DNA of 64,000 bases from Candidatus Thiodictyon syntrophicum (GTDB lineage: Bacteria > Pseudomonadota > Gammaproteobacteria > Chromatiales > Chromatiaceae): assembly GCF_002813775.1 (NCBI RefSeq), contig NZ_CP020370.1:4179501-4243500 (forward strand), written 5' to 3'. A model generated the notes under the pieces. That model was not told the DNA's origin and made no database searches. It was given only the letters and a program-made list of their open reading frames with translations. A program made the position numbers and the translations under genes. Below are positions 51,993 to 59,727 of the stretch, piece by piece (the first letter of the stretch is position 1; each line of letters begins with the position of its first letter).

Positions 51993-54900
51993 CTAGAGCG
52001 CCTCGGCAACCCGCGCGATATCGCCATAGCCGAGCACCACGGTGCCCTTGGCGTTGGCGATGAGTTTCTGAAACGGGTCCTGAACCCGCAATAGCCGCGG
52101 CTGCGGCGTGCCGCAGTCGAAGACGACATACAACCAGTAGCGCCCGCGTAGGTTGCACGCCTTCGCCCATTCGTTTTCAGTCATTTCGATCTCGCCGGTG
52201 CCGACGCGCCCCTTCACCTCGATACCGCGTTCATCACCCGGCCGCTTGGAGAACAGATCAAAGCCGGGGTAATCGTTCAGACCGGCCAGGCGCGCCTTCG
52301 CCGGGGTCGAGACATCGCGCACGTCGGCGCCCTGGGCGGCCTCGGCGGCGGTAGCGATCTCCATCGCGATGCGCTCGACTTCGAGGTCGCGCGCCTGGAT
52401 GTCCGCGGGGTCCTGCGACGGCTGCACCAAGGCGGTGGCGAGGATCTCCACCGTACCGGGTTGGATCAGTGCAACCTCGCGCCGGGCCTGGGTGAGGGTC
52501 TGCCGGCGGCGCTCCTTGAGCGCCCCTTGCCGGGCGCGGATGCGCTCGACCTCGGGCTCGGCCTTACGGTCACCGGCGCGGGCCTTCCTGGTGTACTCCT
52601 TGCGGGCGACCGCCAGTTCCAATTCCTGGTAGTCGTAGGCGAGGCCGAGCAGCGTTTCGGTTTCGCCCAGGCGCGCCTGGGCGGCAAGTTCCTGCACCTG
52701 TGCCAGCCGTCGGAGTACCTCCGTCTGCAGGTACTGCGCGGCGGCCAGGCGCCAGGTGTCGCTGTGGACCAAGAAGGCGACGCTGGTCGGGGCGTGCTTG
52801 CGGCCCGGCCGCAGCAGCAGCAACTGCTCGACTGGCGCCTCCTCACAGCGGTTGTCGGCGAACTGCTTGATGCCGACCAGACGCTGCTCGATGACCTCGG
52901 CGCGGCCCAAGCCCGGCACGCCTGGATCGGCCGCCCGCACCACGGACAGCCGGGCGACGTGGAACAGATAGGGGGCATGGCTTCCCGGGTCGGTGAAGAT
53001 GGCCCCGCGGCGGCCTGCCACGCTCGCCTGTTCGGCGGCGAGCGCGGTCAGGCGCTCGAAGACCGGCTCGCCGGGGTGCAGGTAGATGGCCTCGTGCTCG
53101 TCGGCGGTCGGGTAGACGCTGAAGCGATTGCGCGCGGCGGCCGGGTAGCTGTCGAGCACCGGCAACAGCCGTTCGAGTACGCCGGGGCGGCGCGTCCGCA
53201 GCATGAAGTCGGCCTCCAGGTCGCCGACCAGGTCGACGCCGATCAGCGGTGCCGCATGCTCCAGATAGCGGCGCACATAACCGGGCAGCAGCCGGCGCAG
53301 TTCCTCGATGGCGAGTGCTTCGCGCAGGCGCGGCAGCTCGGCGGTGATCTCCCCGCCGCGGCCGTAGAGGCTTTCCTCGCGCGCGGCGAGCGCCCGGATC
53401 TGCTCGGCGGTGAGCTTGCCGGCAACCGCCATCGCCTCGCGATCGGCGGTCTCGTCCGAGTCCACCGCGCGGCGCACATAGTCGGCCAGCGAGACGTCCT
53501 CAAACATCCGCCCGACCACGTCGAAGACCTTGTCCGAGCCGAGCTCGTTGCGGATCTCCTCCAGCTTGTCGAGCAGGGTCTTGACGACCCGGCCCTCGCG
53601 GGTCGCGCCGGCCACCAGGTTGAGGATGGCGACGCGATCGCGCTTCTGGCCGTAGCGATGAATGCGGCCCATGCGCTGTTCCAGTCGCGCCGGGTTCCAG
53701 GGAATATCGTAGTTGATCAGGATCCAGCAGAACTGGAGGTTGATGCCTTCGGCCGCGGCATCGGTGCCGACGAAGAAGCGCGCGCCTTCACCCCCGTGCT
53801 GGTGCGGGGCGCGGAAGCGCTCGACCTCGGCATCGCGGCTCACGAAGCCCATGCCGCCGTGGACGCAGGCGACCTGGCCGGCGAAGCCCAGCCCTTCGAG
53901 GCCGCGCTTTAGGAAATCCAGCGTGTCCTTGTGCTCGGTGTAGATGATGACTTTTTCATCCCGGTACTCGGGGTCGGCGAGCAGCTCGCGCAGGCGCTGA
54001 AACTTGGAGTCCTGCCCTTGCGCGTGGACCGCCTCGGCCAGCCCGAGAAGCCCGCGCACCTCGTCGCGCTCGGTCTGCAACTCGGCGAGGTTGGTCGCGA
54101 GGAATGCCCCGAGCGCTTCGTCCTCATTCGCTTCGTGCGTTTCCTGCCCGTGCACGGTGCCTTCTTCGTCGGCGGTCTGGTCGGCGAGCGCGTCGACCAG
54201 CTTGCCCTTGGCGGCCTTCTGTTCAAGCAGCATCTGCTGCGCGCGCCATTCGTCCTCGGGGATGCGGCCGGAGCGGATGGCCTCGATCATGGCCTCGAGC
54301 TTCGCCAGCCGCTTGCGCAACGAGCACAACAGTGCCCAGGTGCTGCTCGCCAGCCGACGCTGGAAGATCATGACCGCGAAGCGTGCCGCCTGGCGGTTGA
54401 GGACGCGCGCCAGGTTGTAGTAGTTGTTGATGTAGGCAGTGGTGCGGTTGTAGAGCGTCTGCTCGCTGATCTCGCCCTGGCCGAGGTCGTAGCTGTGGGT
54501 GTCGCACCAACGCGCCGGGTACAGCGGGTCGCCGTGCAGGTTGACCATCTCCTCTTTGACCCGACGGATGAAGCAGCGCTGCCGGGACGCGGCCGGAAAG
54601 TGCTCGAAGGCGGTTGGTGTGCTGAGTAATTCGGGCTCCAGCAGCCGCCACAGCGCGTAGTACGGGTAGGGCTTGCCCATGTGCGGGGTCGCCGTCAGCA
54701 ACAGCAGGTGTTGCGCGGACCAGGGGAGACGGTAGGCGTCCGGGAGGTCGCGCACGCCGGCCAGCGCCTCGGCCAGGCGGTAGCGTTCGGTAGGGCGAAT
54801 CGTGCCGTCGGGATCACGGTGGCACGCGAGTTTGTGCGCCTCGTCGAAGACCACCAGGTCGTAGGCGGTCACCGCCGGGTCGCGCAGGGCGGCGAACAGC

Positions 54901-55571
54901 CGGGGACTGCGCAGGCTGTCGATGCTGACCACGACCAGGTCACTATCATCGCCGACGAAGGGGTTGCCCTGTTTGGCATCGGCGCTGGCCACGATGCGCA
55001 GCTCAAGGCGAAAGAGCCGATGCAACTCGCGCTGCCAGTTACCGACCAGGCCGGCCGGCGCCACGATCAGCACGCGCCGCAAGGTGCGACGGGTCAGGCA
55101 CTCGCGCACGTACAGGCCGGTCATGATGGTCTTGCCGGCACCGGCATCGTCGGCCAGCAGGAAGCGCAGCCGCGGTTGCGGCAGCATCCGGTCGTAAACC
55201 GCGATCCGTTGGTGCGGGAGGGGATCGATGCGACTGACCTCAGTCGCGAAGGCCGGGTTGAACAGGTGCCCGTAGGACAACCGCTCGCCCTCGACCAGTA
55301 CGCGCAACGCGTTGGCGTCCCCAAGGAAGTCCAGGGACTCCTGTCCCGCAGGGGCGGGCGCTGTGGTGCGATCCGGCGTGGCAGCGTCGGTGGCGCCGGC
55401 CAACGCTTCCGCCGCTGCTTGACGCAGCTTCTCCAGCCCCAAGGCTGACGGGCGCGTCTGCCCGTTCTCCCAGCGGTTCAGGGTGACGAACGAAACTCCG
55501 AGCCGATCAGCGAACTGCTGTTGCGTGAGGTGCAACGACTGGCGCAATTTGAGGATGTCGCCGGGGCTCAT
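51993..55571 (-). CDS. HTH-SNF2 helicase with C-terminal DUF3883-like domain
   Basis: A 1192-aa protein starting MSPGDILKLRQSLHLTQQQFADRL at 55571. Residues 3-60 are an XRE helix-turn-helix (GVSFVTLNRWENGQTRPS). The SNF2 helicase core has Walker A LLADDAGAGKT (K near 147), Walker B VVFDEAHKLA, TATPHMGKP, and in the second lobe VIIYTEHKDTL and RLEQRMGRIHRYGQ. The C-terminus (GFDLFSKRPGDERGIEVKGRVGTGEIEMTENEW) resembles DUF3883, a PD-(D/E)XK-like domain, with E-V-K in place. A longer start at 55637 runs through a palindrome and is rejected. It is the first gene of the operon and probably its translocase/effector; the HTH may also allow autoregulation. Confidence 0.92.
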   Translation of the reverse strand: MSPGDILKLRQSLHLTQQQFADRLGVSFVTLNRWENGQTRPSALGLEKLRQAAAEALAGATDAATPDRTTAPAPAGQESLDFLGDANALRVLVEGERLSYGHLFNPAFATEVSRIDPLPHQRIAVYDRMLPQPRLRFLLADDAGAGKTIMTGLYVRECLTRRTLRRVLIVAPAGLVGNWQRELHRLFRLELRIVASADAKQGNPFVGDDSDLVVVSIDSLRSPRLFAALRDPAVTAYDLVVFDEAHKLACHRDPDGTIRPTERYRLAEALAGVRDLPDAYRLPWSAQHLLLLTATPHMGKPYPYYALWRLLEPELLSTPTAFEHFPAASRQRCFIRRVKEEMVNLHGDPLYPARWCDTHSYDLGQGEISEQTLYNRTTAYINNYYNLARVLNRQAARFAVMIFQRRLASSTWALLCSLRKRLAKLEAMIEAIRSGRIPEDEWRAQQMLLEQKAAKGKLVDALADQTADEEGTVHGQETHEANEDEALGAFLATNLAELQTERDEVRGLLGLAEAVHAQGQDSKFQRLRELLADPEYRDEKVIIYTEHKDTLDFLKRGLEGLGFAGQVACVHGGMGFVSRDAEVERFRAPHQHGGEGARFFVGTDAAAEGINLQFCWILINYDIPWNPARLEQRMGRIHRYGQKRDRVAILNLVAGATREGRVVKTLLDKLEEIRNELGSDKVFDVVGRMFEDVSLADYVRRAVDSDETADREAMAVAGKLTAEQIRALAAREESLYGRGGEITAELPRLREALAIEELRRLLPGYVRRYLEHAAPLIGVDLVGDLEADFMLRTRRPGVLERLLPVLDSYPAAARNRFSVYPTADEHEAIYLHPGEPVFERLTALAAEQASVAGRRGAIFTDPGSHAPYLFHVARLSVVRAADPGVPGLGRAEVIEQRLVGIKQFADNRCEEAPVEQLLLLRPGRKHAPTSVAFLVHSDTWRLAAAQYLQTEVLRRLAQVQELAAQARLGETETLLGLAYDYQELELAVARKEYTRKARAGDRKAEPEVERIRARQGALKERRRQTLTQARREVALIQPGTVEILATALVQPSQDPADIQARDLEVERIAMEIATAAEAAQGADVRDVSTPAKARLAGLNDYPGFDLFSKRPGDERGIEVKGRVGTGEIEMTENEWAKACNLRGRYWLYVVFDCGTPQPRLLRVQDPFQKLIANAKGTVVLGYGDIARVAEAL

Positions 55572-55598
55572 AATCGGTGTCGCGTGAGTGCCTGAGCG

Positions 55599-55620
55599 CT
55601 TTATAACAGATGATATAAAG
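55599..55620 (-). promoter_or_regulatory. palindromic operator candidate before the helicase gene
   Basis: CTTTATA-N8-TATAAAG is a perfect 7-bp inverted repeat ending 28 bp upstream of the chosen ATG. It is AT-rich in a GC-rich context and includes TATAAA-like sequence that could be the -10 box. The HTH domain of the encoded protein is an obvious candidate binder. Confidence 0.55.
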
Positions 55621-55780
55621 CGATTCAAGAACCACACACCAGGTAAGGCACTCCAGGAACCCTAAACCGCAGACACCACAGGCGCTTGTGGTTCGTGTTG
55701 AGCGACGGGGCGTGCGCGTTGTCGCCCTCGCCAAGTGCGTTTGCTTCCGGCACTGGCCGCGGACGGGCGTCGCGCACGAC

Positions 55781-55958
55781 GGCGTCGATCATCGTTCCGG
55801 CCACCGCGGTGTGTCGGTCGGCCTTCAGGCCGACCGACTGGGAGCGCCGCACCCCAGTGCGGCCCGGCCTGTCCGCAGCACGCAACGCAGCGGTCGCCAG
55901 CGAGATCGCGCCGCACTGGGGTGCGGCGCTCCCAGTGGCCGGGATTATGATCGAGGCC
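55781..55958. repeat. MITE-like palindrome, copy 4
   Basis: The end CGTCGATCATCGTTCCGGCC and its counterpart GGCCGGGATTATGATCGAGG match the family at 34399. The core is a new palindrome (GGGAGCGCCGCACCCCAGTG and complement) plus GGTCGGCCTTCAGGCCGACC. It fills the 55640-56130 spacer upstream of the defence-type operon; no gene is seen there. Confidence 0.85.
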
Positions 55959-56137
55959 CGCACGACCTTGCCGCCCTCATGCCGACGCAATGATCCGAAA
56001 CCAGCCGCGCACGGGTGCCGCACAGCGGGACCGGCGGGCCGCACGGGAGCAAGCGCCCGACCTTAGAAGGACGCAACACCTGGGCTGGCGAGAATGTACC
56101 CACCCATTCGGGGCTCAACACCTGCCAGCCAAGAATG

Positions 56138-56566
56138 CTACTCCCTTTTCGCCAATTTCATTACCGACACAATAGAATTATCGCTGGTAACATGATGGTA
56201 GTGAAAAACGATCTCGTCCTTTCCGACCAATTGACCGTCAAACATCCCGTTTTCATCGGTGCAGTATAACCATTTATTATCGTAGTCGATGACGCAAACC
56301 AGTCTTTCAGACCACTTCTCAGTTGTCTTAGTGCCCTTCAGCAGCCTGCCCTTTTGCGTTGTGAACTCGACGTCAACATTTACCTTACCAAATTCCTCAT
56401 GCGGCGTGTGGCTCCTGCCAACGGGACTTTCCGTCTTCAGAATTTTTGCGAATTCTTTTTCGCCGGTCCACTTCCCAACGAGGTTGGGAATATCGGATTC
56501 GGCAAGACAGTTCGTCGCTGCGAAAGCAATCAGGGCAAAAGAGGTACGGAGCAGCATTTTGTTCAT
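56138..56566 (-). CDS. secreted protein, unknown function, low GC
   Basis: A 142-aa protein starting MNKMLLRTSFALIAFAATNCLA, a signal peptide with a Cys near the cleavage site (could be a lipoprotein, but the lipobox is poor). The mature part (IPNLVGKWTGEKEFAKIL, GRLLKGTKTTEKWSERLVCVIDYDNKWLYCTDENGMFDGQLVGKDEIVFHYHH) has a beta-strand rhythm similar to lipocalin-like or 'N-terminal GxW' domains. Codon use is AT-rich relative to the neighbours, hinting at acquisition. Confidence 0.65.
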   Translation of the reverse strand: MNKMLLRTSFALIAFAATNCLAESDIPNLVGKWTGEKEFAKILKTESPVGRSHTPHEEFGKVNVDVEFTTQKGRLLKGTKTTEKWSERLVCVIDYDNKWLYCTDENGMFDGQLVGKDEIVFHYHHVTSDNSIVSVMKLAKRE

Positions 56567-57022
56567 GGTTGCGGCCTGTTGTCGGTTCAGGTGAAGATCT
56601 TAATTTTCGGCTTCTTGGGTCCAAGCATATGTCTGTGGTGGACGCGCTACACGGACTCCGCGTCCACGCCACTCGACCAATCCAGTCCGGTATCTTTGTC
56701 CGTTGCCACATGCCGCGCTTCCCGGCAATACCGGGGCGCTGGAAAATAGCACTGACAGAAATTAAAGTAGACGCTCGGTGATCGCTCGGTACTTGTTAAG
56801 ATCAATGTTTTGCATTGTGGCGCGCCAGCCACACCTGATTTCGGAAATTTCCGACAGGCGCGGACGGCAATGTCTGACGCGCCGCCACCGTCGGCCCATT
56901 CACCAGCCTGCCAGGATTCCTGCCAGCCGACCAGCAGCGGGCGCGTGCTTGCGGAACGCAGGGCCAGCCAAGAATAGGGGTCCGCGGGCCCCAGACGACG
57001 CCCGGCTGATGACTCGGCTGGT
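56567..57022 (-). other. spacer without recognisable gene
   Basis: Only unsupported overlapping frames are present on either strand. The AT-rich left part belongs to the upstream region of the secreted protein at 56138-56566. Confidence 0.4.
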
Positions 57023-57300
57023 CTACTCCAGGTAGGTGGTGGCCGCGTCGCTCGACAAGTCGCGCACGGTGCGCCGCGACACTTCGCGCTCGGCCAAGGC
57101 CCCGGCCAGCATCTGCTCGACCGCGGCCGGGAGGCCGCCGGCATCGCGCAGCACCGCGGCGATGAAGGCGTCGCGAATCCGCGGGCTCTCGAATTCCGCC
57201 GGTGTGGTGGCGAGCCAGGCGTCGAGCCAGGCGCGCACCCCGGCGCGGACAGAGTGCAACGACGCGTGGCGCGGAACCGGTTATTCGCCGCCGAGCAGCT
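57023..57300 (-). pseudogene. fragments of an unidentified protein
   Basis: One frame reads VRAWLDAWLATTPAEFESPR, then IRDAFIAAVLRDAGGLPAAVEQMLAGALAE, and ends TTYLE at 57023. It looks like normal helical coding sequence but lacks a start. Just upstream, a different frame ends ALERAFAHRRELLGGE at about 57286. These may be two broken gene ends; no family is recognised. Confidence 0.25.
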
Positions 57301-57324
57301 CGCGACGGTGGGCGAAGGCGCGCT

Positions 57325-57924
57325 CTAATGCCGGAGAGGGTGGCGGCGGGGACAGGAGTGCCTCGGCGAAGCGCTCCGAGCACGGCGCCGTCGCGGGATG
57401 GCAAAGGCACCGAGGCCGAGCAGCAGCAAGGTCGCGGGCTCCGGGACCGCGGCATCCGCCGCAATGACATTGCCGGACGAGACCAGATCCGTATCAGGAT
57501 CGAAGTCGGCAGCATCGATGCTGCGCGAATAAAGGTCGAAGGTGAGCAGGAGACGCCCCGACACCACGGTGCCGGACGAGGCGAAGGACGGGATCGCATA
57601 GCTCCCGATACCCAATTGATTACCCAGGTCGAAGGCCTGGACCACGGTTGTCAGGGGGGCGACCTCGAGGGACTGAAGCCCCAAAAAATCGCTGAAGGTT
57701 CCGGATGCCGCGGAATCGGTCTGAAAGGTGGCGCTGCTCACGAGCAGATAGTTCAGCGGGTCGTCGTTGTGTAAACTGAACCCCCAGCCCACGATGGTTC
57801 CGGGAGCGCCGACGAGTGCCCCGTTGGCCGGATCGGGCGTCAGTATGGAGGCCTGGGCCGCCGGGGCGCTGAGCATCGTCAGCGCCAGCGCAAGGCCCGC
57901 AAAGGGCTTGATGATTTTATTCAT
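57325..57924 (-). CDS. PEP-CTERM sorted protein
   Basis: A 199-aa exported protein. Residues 1-25 are a signal peptide (LALALTMLSAPAAQA). The C-terminus has the PEP-CTERM signal: VPEPAT, a hydrophobic helix LLLLGLGAFAI and the basic cluster PRRRRA, which directs processing by exosortase, usually in exopolysaccharide-producing bacteria. Unusually, 18 more residues follow (SASPRHSCPRRHPLRH), where the family normally stops, so the 3' end may have shifted frame. The middle is a beta-rich domain with FDLYSRSIDAADFDPDTDL. It lies 24 bp after the interrupted metallophosphoesterase gene. Confidence 0.85.
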   Translation of the reverse strand: MNKIIKPFAGLALALTMLSAPAAQASILTPDPANGALVGAPGTIVGWGFSLHNDDPLNYLLVSSATFQTDSAASGTFSDFLGLQSLEVAPLTTVVQAFDLGNQLGIGSYAIPSFASSGTVVSGRLLLTFDLYSRSIDAADFDPDTDLVSSGNVIAADAAVPEPATLLLLGLGAFAIPRRRRARSASPRHSCPRRHPLRH

Positions 57925-58342
57925 GATATGGTCTTCCTGCCGCTGCGGCTAACGAAACTGGTTATACAGGGTCTTGGTCCCGCTCACCCCGCCATCGGCG
58001 CTGTAATCGATGGTGGCGGTGAAACGTGCCGTGGCGGCGCAGGTGCTGAAATCGAGCTGGACCGAGTTCAGCGCCGAGTCGCTCGGTCCGATGTCGCCGA
58101 CCGGACGAACATAGGGCGTGAGGACCTCGACACTGCTGCTGGCAGTGGGCCTGCCGAGCACCGGTGTGCAGGCGGTGCCGCGGGTCTGGGTGAGGGTCAG
58201 GTCGTCGATCCTGGCACCCCTGACCGGCTCACGCCCATTGACGAGTTTCAGGGTCCAGACGCGGGCGCCGGCCGGACCGGCTTTGCTTGCGATCAGGGCA
58301 TAGAGTTGCGGCGAGCCCTTGGCAAAATCGGCCACCGCAAAG

Positions 58343-59727
58343 GGGTGCGGCCTCCGAATAATGTGCCTAACCGTAGCACTCAGCCCCAAACTGGTCGATC
58401 TTCTGCCAGAACTGTGCCCATCGTCCGGTGGTCTGCGTCAGTGCGCGTAGGCTGAGCACAATCTTGGCCCCTTTGTTCTTCCAGCGCATCCCGGAGGCAC
58501 ATAGCCGTTGCTTGACCAAGGTCTTGCAGGCGGCCTCGGTGACGCCCGATCCGATCGGCAGTCCCGCGGCGACGAAGCCCGGGTAGTCCATTTGATGGCG
58601 ATGGTTGGTGAAGTAGGTCCAAGCGCTGAGAACGTCGTCGCGCAGCGTCTGCGAGAGGGTGTGCCGCTGCGACAGGCGCGCGGCCTCGCCGATGAGCAGG
58701 TCAAGGGCGGCGGGGTCGTGCTTGAGCGTCGTGCAGTGCGCGCTCTGCCACTGCGCGCGCGGGCCCTCGGCGTGGCGCTGCGGATGGGTCGCTTGGGCGA
58801 TTTTGCCCACGTATTCCGTTGCATGGAAAAAATCGATCAACTGGCGGTCGGTGTGTTGCTCGAGGAACCGCCAGTTGCTTGCCGCCCCGTCGGCGATGCC
58901 CAGGTACAGTGCCTCGGGGAGGTGCCGCTTGACGCGTTGGATCTCGCGCTCCATGCGTTGCCGGAACTCCTGCTTGCCGTACTCGGGTGCCGCAGCGAGG
59001 TAGATGGTGTGCTGGCGCTCGCCCTCGCCGTCGTAAAGCGAGAGGGTTCCGACCATGGCTTCGCGCCAGCCCGCACTGTCGGCCATGGGGATCATGGCGC
59101 CGTCGAGGCTGACCACGACGGTCGCGATGGGCGTCTCAAGCGCCGGCATCGCGTACTCCCAGTCCTCCTCTTTGGCCGTGGCGATGGTGCCTACCCACTC
59201 CGCAACATTTTGAATATACGAGGTAGCGATCGTCCGACCGTGGTTCTGCTCAAGGTCAGTCTGCACCGCGCGCACGTTGAGCTGCGCATACTTGTGGCTG
59301 AGTTGACTGGCGAATCGGGGGGTCGCCCCGCGCACGATCCGCGCCTGGTGCTCGAGCGGACAGTAGATCCGCCCGCCGCGCGAGCTTTGGTAGACATAAC
59401 GCTCGACCTCGACCGGCCCGTAAGGCGTCTGGTACTCCTTCGGATCGCGCCCGCGCGCGGTCAGCTTGATCGCGCCGACACGGATCGCACTGCCGTCGGT
59501 GTCGAAACGCTGCAGCGCCTCCTCGGTGGCGCAGCGCCCCACCGCGTTGGTGGCCTCCTGGATGGCTCCTTCCATGTCCAGCAGGCTACCGCTGAGCCGC
59601 ACCGTTACCTCGACCGTCACCTCGTCACCCGAGATCCTGACTACCTTCGCCACGACTGCACCTTCTCGTCTAGTCACAGAAGGTTACGAAATACTCCTCA
59701 AAGGCACATCATGTCAAGGCCGCACCC
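58343..59727 (-). mobile_element. ISKra4-type insertion sequence, 1385 bp
   Basis: Imperfect inverted ends GGGTGCGGCCT...ATGTGCCT / AGGCACAT...GGCCGCACCC bound the element. The 8-bp duplication CCGCAAAG is exact on both sides (58335-58342 and 59728-59735). Confidence 0.93.
58367..59677 (-). CDS. ISKra4-family transposase
   Basis: A 436-aa transposase with a GTG start. Typical features: PYGPVEVERYVYQSSRGGR(I)YCPLE near residue 95, VVVSLDGAMIPM (first Asp), LGIADGAASNWRFLEQH (second Asp), DFFHATEYV and the C-terminal GLPIGSGVTEAACKTLVKQRL (Glu) with SLRALTQTTGRWAQFWQ. The order and spacing fit the ISKra4 family. The frame is intact and its ends and target duplication are exact, so the insertion is probably recent. 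Confidence 0.9.
   Translation of the reverse strand: MTRREGAVVAKVVRISGDEVTVEVTVRLSGSLLDMEGAIQEATNAVGRCATEEALQRFDTDGSAIRVGAIKLTARGRDPKEYQTPYGPVEVERYVYQSSRGGRIYCPLEHQARIVRGATPRFASQLSHKYAQLNVRAVQTDLEQNHGRTIATSYIQNVAEWVGTIATAKEEDWEYAMPALETPIATVVVSLDGAMIPMADSAGWREAMVGTLSLYDGEGERQHTIYLAAAPEYGKQEFRQRMEREIQRVKRHLPEALYLGIADGAASNWRFLEQHTDRQLIDFFHATEYVGKIAQATHPQRHAEGPRAQWQSAHCTTLKHDPAALDLLIGEAARLSQRHTLSQTLRDDVLSAWTYFTNHRHQMDYPGFVAAGLPIGSGVTEAACKTLVKQRLCASGMRWKNKGAKIVLSLRALTQTTGRWAQFWQKIDQFGAECYG

Noticed and set aside
52461-53912. 483-codon plus-strand frame opposite the SNF2 helicase, and similar frames opposite prkB, the methylase and the phosphoesterase
   Set aside because: Same antisense artefact: compositionally biased, no motif, no plausible start, and fully overlapping strongly supported genes.
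43521-55637. classic DISARM or BREX system
   Set aside because: No DrmB/DUF1998, PLD nuclease, PglZ, BrxC or Lon protease is present. The composition only resembles these systems in logic.
56802-57599. 265-codon minus-strand frame overlapping the PEP-CTERM gene end
   Set aside because: Arg/Pro/Ser-rich, no motif, and it overlaps the supported PEP-CTERM frame.
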